Positions 41,827 to 52,397 of a stretch of 64,000 nucleotides of DNA are shown in pieces. The position numbers and the translations under genes were made by a program. This DNA comes from Hyposmocoma kahamanoa (taxonomy: Eukaryota > Arthropoda > Insecta > Lepidoptera > Cosmopterigidae), in the NCBI RefSeq assembly GCF_003589595.1, contig NW_020654080.1, positions 4,022,674-4,086,673 of the forward strand, in the 5' to 3' direction. The stretch's first letter is position 1. Each line of letters begins with the position of its first letter. The notes under the pieces were generated by a model. That model made no database searches, was not told the origin of the DNA, and was given only the letters and a program-made list of their open reading frames with translations.

Positions 41827-42369
41827 ATATATAAGGTGCCAGAGTCATCAAAAAGTATTATAAAAAAAACGTAAAAAATCTAGCTGTCAAAAATTGCCGC
41901 CTTTTGTGCTCGGTTCTTTGCTTAGAGGATGGAAAAAAATAAAAATAGTCTAAGGTTCTTTGTGATTCTTTGCAATAAATCTTGCGATCGCAACAGATTT
42001 TTTGTAACAAAATTTAATATAACTTTCAAAGTAGTAACCAAACGTCAAGGACACGTTATCTAGGCTACTAACAGCACATACATGTTATTTCATCCCTATC
42101 ACAATTTAACGAACTTTGAGTGAACTCAAAACGGTCAAAAAGGACGTTCACTTTTGAATTGCACTTCCATAAGAAACCACCACTGTTTAGCGATTAATGG
42201 AGCTACTCCTGTAAACCAGCAACCTATTGCCAATATAATACAGTCAACTTAAATCGTCTTTAATTAACGAGCTTGTCGAGGTCCTCTACGTCTTCTACTT
42301 GGGTCTGGCTTCTACATCTAGAATGCTAAAATTTATGTTTTGTTTCACAAATATAACAAATACATGTAA

Positions 42370-43796
42370 AACTGCAATTCCTCGACAGCGAAAGAGTGTC
42401 AACTTCCGCTGTCCAGTCAATTCGTGACCATGGAGCGTGTAACCGTTTCGAAAAGAGAAAATAATAAGTCATACCGTGCCAGGATAGCTGCAAATACATA
42501 TAGTTACAATCTAATTGGCCCGTTTTGAAATCTGTCATCACAACGTAACTAGGGACGTGAATCAAACAAATCGTTAACCAGATTACCCAATTCTCACGAG
42601 TCACCGATTGAAAATTTTGTGAGTTTGTGATGGTTTGGATTATTTTTAGTTCATTAGTTTTAAGTTTGAAGGTAGAATAATTAACGCTTATTCAAACTGT
42701 ATAAAGTTTAATAAAATGGTACGTATTAAGGTCAAAGTGGTAGAAAACAGAACCGTTCAAAAACAAAATCTATCTGTGTTCCTTTCCTTTTCATGAAATT
42801 TTACGTAAAAAATTATGTACCCCATTCATTTCGTTCGAGTAGCTATGGTTTGTTCGAGTATCGTGATTCGAGAACAGTCTCCATAGTATTAAGTTCCTGG
42901 TATGGTATGGTGTGACGGGCTGGTTCCTGGTATTCAAAGCTTCGAATCGCCCCTTGATATATCGTTCAGAAGAAATCACACAGTACAAATCCATAGATTA
43001 CTATAATATGGAATATAAATTGAGGCTTACGTGCGTTTTTTGCGGGCGACCAGAACAATTGTACGAGAAAGTTCCATAGTGTGCAGGAAACATTATTTTG
43101 TTTATATTTGTTGTTTGGTTACTACTGAAAGCAAATGGTTATTAATTTGCATTATAATTATTATTAATACGTATTTAAAGTATATTCCAACAAAAATATT
43201 AAACAATATTAACTATTTCTTAATTATTTTTTAACTCTTACATTCGTAAAAAGAATTCTATTTGACTTCCCCCCACTACCGAAGACGCTGTAAGGGAATT
43301 ACCAAACTTCGTGGGTGTATTTTGACGCTTTCCAATTGACGCTTCGAGCGTCGCGATATTTTCGTGGCCGAGGCGTAACTGTATACAATCATAAGACGTA
43401 AATTGGCATCTATGTGGATATACTTAAAACTTCAAGTCCATCAGTTACAGTTAACTCGCTGCATTTCCGCGTCCTGGGGCAAAAAAATCGAGACTCAGTG
43501 CGGTCTCGAATATTCCGGGAAAACCGAGACCCTCGAGACTATTTCAGCACTAGGTTTCCACATTTATAGGTTAGCATTTAGAAAGTAAAACATGATACAT
43601 ACTTTAAAAAAAAAAAAATTAATTAAATTTTATTTTTTCATTTATAGCAGGCACATGAAGAAACGACGTTTAATATTATAGTTTCGATTTTTTTTTTATA
43701 TCGTTCTTCTTTATATTATACTAAGCTCCACTCTAAAGTGTTGCCATATTCATACAAGCAGTTTAAACAAATTACTGTTAGTTTAGTAGACTTTCA
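42370..43796. other. Unassigned stretch
   Basis: GTTCCTGGTAT occurs twice near 42894-42935. 43480-43535 contains loosely complementary GAGAC/GTCTC segments (ATCGAGACTCAGTGCGGTCT). Several short frames show no motif. No recognised element. Confidence 0.35.
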
Positions 43797-43951
43797 TCCG
43801 ACTTAAAAGAAGGAGTAGTCCCTCAATTCGATTGTATTTTTTCTTTTTTTTTTGTCGATGCCGACCGATGTCGATGATTCTTTTTTTACTGAAGGTGGTA
43901 CTTCAGTAGTGGTACCATTCCAATTTAAAGAAAATATTCCAAGATTGTATA
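43797..43951 (+). mobile_element. Family Y, 5' half
   Basis: CCGACTTAAAAGAAGGAG, CTCAATTCGATTGTATTTTT, GTCGATGATTCTTTTTTTAC, GGTACTTCAGTAGTGGTACC and AAAGAAAATATTCCA follow the family order. Confidence 0.65.
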
Positions 43952-44750
43952 ATTAAGTGGTTTAAATCTCAAAATTTTTGATATTTCCGAAAATGAAAAT
44001 TTAGTCTTTGCGGGTCTCGAAATTTTTGGAGGTCGAGATTCAAAAAGCCCTGAATATGATGTCGTCATCGTCATAATTCGTCTTTACTCTCAATTTTAAA
44101 AACGCACGTTTGAATATGATGGCAATACAAAAAGTCACAAACATATAAAACTCCGCCGAATAACACATAAAAAGGCATCCATTCATTTTAGCATAACAAT
44201 GATATATATGAAAGGTTATGGCTAGCCTAGTTACAGTCTGAATGAGTAAAAAGTCATTGTAGGCGAATCAATGGAACCTGATTCACCGATCGATCAGTTG
44301 ATTCATGACTGTGGGTGCCGATACAGATATAGAATCTAAAGTTATCTAGATGTGAACAGTTATATCGGAAGAGGAGCGTGCCACGTTTTTGATGACTCAG
44401 TTTAGTGATACGGCAAAAGCGAAATTGATTAAAATACAATTTTTGTTCATAAGATTATTTTTTGTCTTTTTTAATCAATGTCTCTGGCAGTGACAGGTTT
44501 CTTTGCTTTACAGGCTCTCTAATAGATAAAGTTTCTTCCTTTTTTAAATGACTGCCTGTGATGTGACTAGTTGCAACCCCCACCTTCGTAAGTAAACTAA
44601 TTAAATGAGTTTAAGTACAATGTAACAAATACATTATTCAATATCAGTGCAGGCTTTACTTATGGCGCAGTGTGAGCCCCGTAGACATCTGCTGGATCTT
44701 ATAGAACACCTTCGAAAAGCCCGCGTCTCTAGCGGCGCAAGTTTTCTCTT
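43952..44750. other. Spacer, nothing recognised
   Basis: No element ends or coding motif; 44640-44750 is GC-richer and unassigned. Confidence 0.35.
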
Positions 44751-44948
44751 TATGATACCAAGTGATGGGACGAATAAGTCATGCGCCTGATCGTAAGCGA
44801 CACGCCTGTCCATAACAGTTGCAGTGCCACTCAGAGCTTTATATCGGAAAGATCTGAGGGGCACTGCCACTGCGCCCATCACCCTGAGACGTAAGTTGAA
44901 AAGGCTCATGTGCCTGTAATTTCACCAGCACCCGTACCCGTACCCGTA
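44751..44948 (-). mobile_element. S1 short interspersed repeat, 3' two-thirds
   Basis: Minus-strand copy that ends in a local expansion, CCCGTACCCGTACCCGTACG (44931-44950), at the position of the family's ACCCTTACCC; the outer 5' part is missing. Confidence 0.85.
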
Positions 44949-45782
44949 CGTTTCACATCATTTATAATTGCCCCATTTGCAACAGAATTTCAGATCACTG
45001 GAAAGATTTGGCTGTAAGTATTCCATTTTGATCGCGTGCCTACTAGGCGTCAGGGTATTGATGGCACCCGAACGCTACATGGGCTAGCGCCGGTGCTGTT
45101 CACTATAAAAGAGACCAGGTGAAGGGTACCAAGAATAAAAGAGCATGTTTGAATAAACTAAGGCGAGTTTAGAAGGCGAAACAGGTTTTTCAGGAGGTAG
45201 GTCTATGTATGTATGAAAACCATTATTTTTTAAATTCTTTTTGTAATTGTCTTATCTAGTACTTTTAAAGCAACGGTGAAAAGATATTCGGTTAATCGCA
45301 ACAGTCTATCGCCGTTTATAATTGGGTTGTTCAGATGGATGCGTGTCTATAACAATGAACTGTACCTCTACCATGAGCTTACGGTATCGACAATCGCCAG
45401 CGTCTGCGTACAAAAAATTGCATAGAAAATATTAGTTCACCTTATGATCACTAGGAGCGCTGTATAATTTGCCATACAAAATTGTCGGGTGTCTAACACG
45501 GTTGCTGCGCTACGCATATCGTGAGTAAACCCATGGTAGAGGGACTGATATGTTGGACACACCTTCGATAGGTCAAGTTTTTTTATATGCGAACCGGAAC
45601 AGACAAACAGTCTGGTGGCAAGCGGTTGCCACCACATAGGTACTGCAAAATTACAGCGAGAATGCGATGAATGGTAATTGTCTTAATTTGTGCCCTTAGT
45701 ATAATATAATAAAGCCACAAATTATCATAATTATGTCGAAATGATATGAAAATCACAAAAATAATAATGAACTATATGAATT
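44949..45782. other. Unassigned stretch with an LTR-like promoter arrangement
   Basis: 45102-45165: ACTATAAAAGAGACCAGGTG (TATA-like) followed by AATAAAAGAGC and GAATAAACTAAGG within 60 bp, as in the R region of LTRs. I find no partner LTR, primer site or coding region, so the reading is tentative. Confidence 0.25.
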
Positions 45783-46053
45783 TTTGTGACTTTTCTCACA
45801 GATGGCGCTCCGTCAAAAAAGTAGTTAAAAATTAAGAACAAAGATATGCAACAAGCACATGATTGATGTCATTGCTGACACAATTGAAATATACAAAATT
45901 CGTAGAGACCGCTAGTTCGTTCCGTGGCTTAGTTGGCATAGGTTTGCTGGTAGACGTTGGTTCGAATCCAGCACGATCGAAGGAATTTTTTTCTAAGTGT
46001 TCGTGTGTTATAACAAACTAGTGGAATAATTTCACAAAAATAATTGATTATCA
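45783..46053 (+). mobile_element. Family W element, right half
   Basis: Starts in the centre (ACAGATGGCGCTCCGTC), then GTTCCGTGGCTTAGTTGGCA (A box), GTTGGTTCGAATCCAGCACG (B box), GATCGAAGGAATTTTTTTC, and the outer edge ATAACAAACTAGTGG, AATTTCACAAAAATAATT. The left arm is absent. Confidence 0.75.
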
Positions 46054-46473
46054 TGGTGGTCAAATATTGCGACATTCAATAACTTAAAAATTACATGAAA
46101 CAAATTATTATAATTTTTTTATTGCACAAAGAAAAGACACATAAGGCTCATGTTAGAAAGGGCATCTATGTTGACGACATAGGCTTAAATCAGTCTGAGA
46201 TGGACTTGAGATCTAGTGACGTCATGTGGTCCATAAAAGCTAGCACACGAGCTCGCTCTCTTTACGCCTGTGTTCGTGATGTCATGGACACGGCACTACC
46301 GTCCTATATATTTTTTATACGCATTGCAAATGAAACAATTTTTTCGGATTTAAATCTATGTAAGACAACAGTCCTACTCACTGAAAGTTTTATTTTAATT
46401 TTAATTTCCTTTTAATTATTCAATTTAATTCAATAAATAATTGTACTGTTAAAATAAAATATTTTCAAATCGT

Positions 46474-46483
46474 NNNNNNNNNN
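46474..46483. other. Assembly gap (10 N)
   Basis: Ten N flanked by near-identical 54-base segments, 46420-46473 and 46484-46537 (three differences). Each begins TCAATTTAATTCAATAAA and ends AAATCGT. Confidence 0.95.
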
Positions 46484-46589
46484 TCAATTTAATTCAATAA
46501 AAAATTGTATTGTTAAAATAAAATATTTGCAAATCGTATATAACGTGAAATGGAATGTTAACTTGTGTAATTATAATTCAAAATAGTTG

Positions 46590-46864
46590 TTTTTTGTTAT
46601 GATACCAAGTGACTCTTGATGGTAAGGGACACGCCTGTCCATACCAGTTGCAATGCCATTCAGAGCTTTTACATCGCGAAGTTCTCTGGAGCACTGCCAT
46701 CGTGCTCGTCACCCTGGGACATAAGTTGGCAAATCCCACCTGCCTGTTATTTCAACACCTCCCTTACCATTCAAAACTGGAATGCAGTAAAGCTCAAATT
46801 ACCGCATGGCGGCAGATATCGGTAAGGTGGCAGTACTTCCCTCGACGAACTCTTTTTACTAACT
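46590..46864 (-). mobile_element. S1 repeat inserted in a Penelope-like 3' UTR
   Basis: Poly-T at 46590 (reversed A tail), then GATACCAAGTGACTC through GGCGGCAGATATCGGTAAGG to CGACGAACTCTTTTTACT; the DNA on both sides is PLE UTR. Confidence 0.85.
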
Positions 46865-46984
46865 AAAATTTTGCATTAATGTTAGACATATCTAGTTGAT
46901 GGCATTACCATAATCAGACCTGCAAAGAGCCCGCAACGTTGATTTGTTTGAAAAATAAACAAATATAGGTAAAGTCCTATTTTT

Positions 46985-47150
46985 ATTTACATTTGTCTGA
47001 CGCCTCATGTCGTGACGCGTCAGAACGATATCGGTTTCATACTCACAGCACGTCACGTCAGATTGCGACACACTAATATAAATCAACCATATTAAATGTA
47101 TGAAACTGATACCGTTCTGACGCGACACGACACGTCAGACAAATGTAAAT
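46985..47150. mobile_element. MITE with ~55-bp inverted ends, inside the PLE tail
   Basis: ATTTACATTTGTCTGACG (46985) against CGTCAGACAAATGTAAAT (47133-47150); inverted similarity continues through GACGCGTCAGAACGATATC GGTTTCATA. About 166 bp, so it is nearly all inverted repeat around a ~50-bp loop. CpG-rich. It splits the PLE tail between CAAATATAGG and TTCGGCTTAAAA. Confidence 0.8.
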
Positions 47151-47176
47151 TCGGCTTAAAAATTGGTTTCATTCCA

Positions 47177-47457
47177 ATAAATTTTTGTAACAGATTACTT
47201 AATAGTTCTTTTACAGTTTAACGCCTCAAATACGTTGCGGCAGCAAAACAGCTTAGGGCGCATCCATCAAATTAAGAGGAGACGTCACAAGAACGAGTCT
47301 TACTGCTGGTTGAAACATATCTCGCATCCCCGTTTAGATCGGTAACAGGCCTAAGTCTTTTGCTCCAAATATGTTAGGAAATTGTATTTGGTACAAGTAT
47401 AACAGTGTGATATATTATGTTTATTGAATGTCACGGTTGCTACCATAATATTAATTT
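47177..47457. other. Spacer, nothing recognised
   Basis: No landmark seen. Confidence 0.3.
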
Positions 47458-47700
47458 TTTTTTAAATTACTCCAGTAGTTTGTTATAATTATTAATACAA
47501 AGATCGAACACAAGGAAAAATTAATTCGATCTGTCTGGACTCAAACCACCAGTTTCACCATATCGTGCTTGCCGCTCTCCCAATCGAGTTACGGAATGAA
47601 CCAACAGACCTTGCGAGTCTTTTTTTAGTTTATTTAGTCTTTTTTCAGATTTTGTTTGTGGTTTTTAACGACTTTTTTGTCGTAGCGCCATCTGTTAGAA
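47458..47700 (-). mobile_element. Family W element, left half
   Basis: Outer edge AAATTACTCCAGTAGTTTG, TTATAATTATTAATACAAAG, ATCGAACAC, then a decayed tRNA-like head and the central sequence GTTTTTAACGACTTTTTTGT CGTAGCGCCATCTGTTAGAA. The right arm is missing. Confidence 0.7.
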
Positions 47701-48788
47701 ATCTATGGAAGTTTTTCTTCACTCAGCCCAGTACCTTTACAGCTACCTATCCTATTCTATCCTTCTGTGTCATGGGAAAGGCCGTAGAGTTATAAAACAT
47801 ATATTCACAATTGTTTTTAATAGCTCATGAACATTTATTATAATGGGTATGTATCGCTCTGGTTTTCAAATAATTTCCATAAGTTTGTGGAGCACTATGT
47901 GGGTTGAACTGTAATATACAATGCGGGAGAGAGTGTCGCCCACGTACCATTGTGGATCTGCCCCCGATGTATCACTTTCCTTGTCGACTGGCGGGGAATG
48001 TTTGCTATTGTATTTGTGCTTTACTTTATCAACATTACCTATATATGTCATAGTAAAATTATAAATGGAAAATAACGCGATAAAATCGATTCGGTATTTG
48101 CACACGTACTTATTATACCGACGTTTGGACAAGAATGCACTGTCCGTGTTCATGGACTGACTGGTCAGTTGGGAGTAAGTAAGAGGTAGGCGTGCAAATA
48201 ACTTGAGTTAGGAATTGACCACAATAGCTGCAACCTTGTCGAAATATCGGTTTTATAATATGAAAGTTTAAAAACGCATAGGTACTTTCATTTCGCAGAC
48301 GTAGCAATTCTGTTTTATCGAAAGTTAAAGAAATGGGTAGGCGACAGTGCCTATACCGAAGGGAACTCTGCATAGAGAAATATGGCACCTATAAAAACTA
48401 ACTATGTTCTAAACGAGGACTTCATAATTACTAGCCAAAACAACAGCTTCTTGCGAATTTCACTAGGTCATCTGGTCTCAACAGCTAGACTGTTAGGACG
48501 ATGTTTAACATGATTAAAAAAATTGTGTAATCGTCTGTTTTGCTCTAATAATAAACAAGTCTCGAGCAAAAATTCTAGCAATTGAACTCCCTTGAACGCG
48601 CGCAGGCGCACCTACGCAGAGGGCATCGTCTCACTGAGCAGATTTGTTTTAATTAGATCACTGTCGTTAATTAGACACCATGGTGTAGAAAGTAGGTAAG
48701 TGCGTACCTTGTAAACCTTTAACAATTTGTTCATTTGATGCGTAGTAACTGTGGTACTTTACGTCGACTGAATTCTCCTTTAATAATA
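47701..48788. other. Unassigned stretch
   Basis: Short minus frames at 47866-48153 and 48113-48388 show no motif; 48590-48640 is GC-richer (GAACGCGCGCAGGCGCACC). Nothing recognised. Confidence 0.35.
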
Positions 48789-49224
48789 ATGTACCTATAA
48801 TTTAATCAGAACCCTTACCCTTCAAGTCTGAAACAAAACTATAATTTATTTGCAAATTTTACAGCTTTTTAAATTCTATTTATATTCTTAAATCACAAAC
48901 TTACGTATCCATTTACAAAGACTGTCATTTAAACAATTAATTTAAAGTTACATTAAATTTATAGTGTTTGGTCTGTTTAATATTATTGCCATCCTATTGG
49001 GGGTGTTTCTTCAAAGAACTGATGAAATAACTGCGGTTCAGAAAGAAGATACCAACGTCTCTGAATCTGTCCTCGTAAGTGCGTACAATTCTATGCAAAA
49101 CAGTGCTTTGCGTAGTTTGAACGGACAGAGCCCGTATGCAATAAGCGCATATGCCTTGTGCGAGTCGTGCAGACACACAGGCTTCATATTACTGCTTGAC
49201 GGCAGAAATAGGTAAGGTGGCAGG
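48789..49224 (-). mobile_element. S1 fragment split by ~340 bp
   Basis: 48789-48838 (ATGTACCTATAATTTAATCA, ACCCTTACCCTTCAAGTCTG) and 49182-49224 (ATTACTGCTTGACGGCAGAA ATAGGTAAGGTGGCAG) are consecutive parts of one minus-strand S1. The intervening 48839-49181 is foreign; a frame in it (from 48964) encodes unrecognised residues. No terminal inverted repeat or duplication is clear. Confidence 0.6.
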
Positions 49225-50467
49225 CTATGTGTACCAGAGCTACACAATTCACTCCGGGGTACTACCTAGAACATCGAAATATCGCCATAAAAATGTCGTC
49301 AGTCCTAACAATCCGACACCCGATTAGCATTACCGCACTTCGAGCGGTTGTGATTTATTGTACAGAGTTTTGCAAATAAGCTCAATTATCAAATTCCGAG
49401 GGACACCGGATTGCTACGCCCACATGCTGTTCGTATAACCATTCTTTGGCAACCCGCTGCCCGCGCCATTCGTTGACCCCGATCTCTAGTAAGAGAGTGA
49501 TAGAATGGAGGTAAGCGGCGGAATATAGGCGAGTAGTAGACTGGAGGCAGTCGGTAAAGAGCTGGTAAGAGCTATTCGTGTGCCCGCAACTTTGTAAATA
49601 CACAGAGATTTTTGGATTCTCCCTTAGTCACCATGTATGACTCTTACTTTGGCCTAAAACCGTACTTAAAAGTACCATATAACCATGTAATCTTAAAACG
49701 GTGCACCTAAAAAGATATCACGGTTAACCATTGAAACAACCTCTTTAGCCATCTGAACCCGATTTGCGCCTAGTTACCTGTTACCGATGAATTTAAAAAT
49801 AGCGTACATTATTCAACTGCTGCCAAATAGCGGTCATCGCTCTAAAAAAGAAGTAAATAGAAGCAGACACGGTCACGCGATAACGCCTACTGAGAAAAAT
49901 GTTTGAAAAGTTGTTGGAAAAGTGGAAGCGGCCATTTTTTAAACAATATCAGAACCTCGCGCACATCTTCACTTTTCACCAAGTTTTTTTGTTGTGCCAA
50001 GCACGGGTGTGTAATGGAAGATATAACAACAAATAGTCTATTTTCACTTTGTATAACAACATTTGACATAATTTCTAAGGATATAATCACTCACTATGAA
50101 TGCTCGCTCGGCTCATGCAGCTTTATCATAATTATACTAACCTAACCTAAACCCACAGGAGTAGGTCGAACCAATTAGAAAATGCAAACATTGGGTTCAT
50201 TCACAATTGCACCTAAACACCACTGGAATTATCTTTATAATACATTATATTCCGTGAATGTTAGATCTGAAGCGTTTATATAATATGAACATTACGTCAT
50301 CAGTATATTAGGTTGAAAGTTGTTATATCAATCGTCTATTATACCCTTTATATCATGCAAGAATATCTCAAATTTCTGTCTACCATAAATTAATTATATC
50401 TGTTCAGCGTTATATCCACTAAAAATATGTCACTTGTTGTTATATATTACGAAGCACACCCGCCAAG
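49225..50467. other. Unassigned stretch
   Basis: 49240-49600 is GC-richer and not recognised (for example TTCGTTGACCCCGATCTCTA); a minus frame at 49382-49603 has no known motif. 49620-50460 is AT-rich with nothing seen. Confidence 0.35.
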
Positions 50468-50541
50468 CACTGTCCATAACAGATGCAGTGCCACTCAGAG
50501 CTTTATATCACAAAGATCTGAGGAGCATTGCCACTGGACAC
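50468..50541 (-). mobile_element. S1 repeat, internal fragment
   Basis: CACTGTCCATAACAGATGCA GTGCCACTCAGAGC and CAAAGATCTGAGGAGCATTG only; both ends are missing. Confidence 0.75.
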
Positions 50542-50721
50542 AAGAATCTTTACTCCTACAAAATTGTGGTCAAACGTGAGACGATTTTTAATAATACTAC
50601 AAGAAAAGGAACTTGAATACCGAAATGCGTTTTCTGATCTTTGGGTCATAGTCCACTAAAGCGAAGTAGAGACGAGTTTTGAATCTCCCTTAGTGAAAAT
50701 AATATATAATAGTTATTGATA

Positions 50722-51023
50722 GGAAATGAAACTATTTTTCCGGATTCAAACCGCGTAAATTTGTTTTTTTTTTTCTTCAAACAAACCAATGTTTCGGGCC
50801 CTTTACAGGTCCTATGGTTACGGGTGACTGACGATGGCAAAGTCATCAACCAGTTATGTCTAATATTAATGCAAACCACCCTATTTTTTCACTATACTTA
50901 CAAAAGTTGGTTTTTATAGGTATAGTTAGAAACGTTGGCTTGTTTGAAAAAACAGGTATGCGCGATTTAAATCCGGAAAAATAGTTTCATTTGCTATGTG
51001 TAACAATCGCGAAAACCTAAGAA
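50722..51023. mobile_element. Penelope-like termini in head-to-head arrangement
   Basis: 50722-50897 is a minus-orientation tail (GGAAATGAAACTATTTTTCC ... AACCAGTTATGTCTAATATT, CCACCCTATTTTTTCACTAT). 50925-51023 is a plus-orientation terminus (AAACGTTGGCTTGTTTGAAA, CGCGATTTAAATCCGG, TAGTTTCATTTGCTATGTGT AACAATCGCGAAAACC). The two ends are inverted copies over about 75 bp. A run of 10 T (50765-50774) is inserted in the first copy. Confidence 0.8.
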
Positions 51024-51108
51024 ATCGATGTGTAATTGGTTGTTTAAACACATCATCACGCCTCTCCGCTTTCATGTTGATGTATCTGTGTACATGTGGG
51101 ATATTTTT

Positions 51109-51216
51109 ATTTTATAATATCAAGTGACGACACGAACAAGTCGTACGCCTGATGGTAAGTTACAAGCCTGTCCATAACAGTTACAGAACCACTCAGAGCT
51201 TTAAATCGCAAAGATA
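51109..51216 (-). mobile_element. S1 repeat, 3' fragment
   Basis: Reversed A tail and TATCAAGTGACGACACGAAC, then CGCCTGATGGTAAG, CCTGTCCATAACAG and CAGAGCTTTAAATCGCAAAG; a 5'-truncated copy. Confidence 0.8.
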
Positions 51217-52179
51217 AATTAATAATAATAATTAGTTTCTGCTATTCTGAACCTTCTCCAGTCAAAAAATTATCTTAACGTGTTATCTCTTCGTCTTTTT
51301 GTGTAAAAATAAACTATCTTAGTGACTAATTACCAGTCTTTTCTAGGAGCAAGATAACTCACGCTTATCTGAAGTTGTTGGATTGAAAAATCTTAAAATT
51401 CTAACATTGGAATACTTGCATGACACGTTGTGATGATATATCGTATTTCCTGTTTTACCCTCTGTTAATACTATTATGCCCACCTCACCACAATTTCAGC
51501 GAAATTTAGCTATAAATATATTTAGAATCAGGGAAACTAGATCTACAAGCCATATAAGCGGTTTTTTATAATTCATTCAGTTGTTACGTTAAATCAGCGT
51601 AATTTACATTTGTCAAAGAAAAAAGGACTTTAGGTGCCAACATGTCAAGAGTTACCAAAATGCCATTGCATTGCTTATGACGAAGAGGGCAGTATTTGTA
51701 TTGAAATGATTATTATTTATTTATTTATTAATTACAAAAAACATTTTATTAATCTAGAACATAGTCTGAACTATTCAGTTTGACTGCGGGATCAAAACAT
51801 GAATCTCGCTATTACACTATTAATAATTAATCTAAACTAGTCAACAAGTGCTGAAATAAAAGACGTTTAAATTTATTCTATCTCCATAATAATTTTTAAC
51901 CTTTGGTACTACATATTTACTTGAGGTCATTGATCTCGTGTTACAGTCATTATTAACAGGACACAATAATGAGCCACACTCCTGTGTTTCAAAGTTATTA
52001 ACAGCTACAAGATATTTGTGTTGTGTCATTTTAAACAATTTATTATATTCTCCATTACATTTATCTTTTGTTTTGGAAATTCACTAAAAGTTTCAAAAAT
52101 CTAACTTGCATATTCTCAAGTCTGTCTATGTATGATTATGATATGATGGATTAATAAGGTCCATGTTGGCATCCTTTTT
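51217..52179. other. AT-rich spacer, nothing recognised
   Basis: 51241-51370 contains AGTCAAAAAATTATC and CTTAGTGACTAATTACCAG, which recur inverted in part near 53105-53190 (ACTGGTAATTAGTCATAGTG), hinting at a further unnamed dispersed repeat. Confidence 0.35.
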
Positions 52180-52397
52180 CACTTCAGGAAAGGAGGAAGT
52201 TCTTAATACCCTGTTTTTTTTTTTGCATGTATGTTACGTAATTACTCCGGCATTTGAGAAAAGATTTTGATGATTCATTTTTGTTGGAAAGAGGGTACCT
52301 TAGTGTTGCTTCCATTTAAATTTGAAGAAAATATTTCACCTCTTTGGGTGGCCAACTACTCCGGTAACCGATTTCAATCAAACTTGGCAAATAGATG

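Larger units (their letters stand above)
41555..42369 (+). mobile_element. Miniature LTR element (TRIM-like), no coding
   Basis: 5' LTR about 41559-41718 and 3' LTR about 41831-42365 share ATAAGGTG, GTAAAAAATCTA, CTGTCAAAAATTGCCGCCTT, CTCGGTTCTTTG, TTGCAATAAATCT, ATGCTAAAATT and ATAACAAATAC in the same order. The 3' LTR contains extra sequence (about 41915-41960 and 41990-42315), or the 5' LTR is deleted. Between them are only ~110 bp. ATGT flanks both sides (41558-41561 and 42364-42367, approximate). The AATAAA in each LTR is a plausible polyadenylation signal. Gag/pol sequence is absent, so any movement would have depended on another element. Confidence 0.65.
46328..47176 (+). mobile_element. 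Penelope-like 3' end carrying two insertions and a gap
   Basis: 46328-46360 is an inverted terminal piece (AAATGAAACAATTTTTTCGG). 46391-46589 is UTR-like (AATAAAATATTTGCAAATCG, GAAATGGAATGTT). After an S1 insertion it resumes at 46865 (GCATTAATGTTAGACATATC, CTGCAAAGAGCCCGCAACGT, TGATTTGTTTGAAAAATAAA). After a MITE it ends with TTCGGCTTAAAAATTGGTTT CATTCC (47149-47174). Much more diverged than 5202 or 10573. Confidence 0.65.

Noticed and set aside
42415..42470. Possible Penelope-like terminus (GTGACCATGGAGCGTGTAAC)
   Set aside because: Only one short stretch is similar and the following GTCGGTTTGTTTGAAAA and CGCGATTTAAATCC blocks are not found.
45102..45165. LTR promoter and polyadenylation region
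   Set aside because: TATA-like and AATAAA motifs occur close together, but there is no paired LTR, primer site or coding sequence, so I did not call an LTR element.
46095..46415. 106-codon plus frame as a small gene
   Set aside because: It runs into the inverted Penelope-like end at 46328 and shows no motif; chance open frame.
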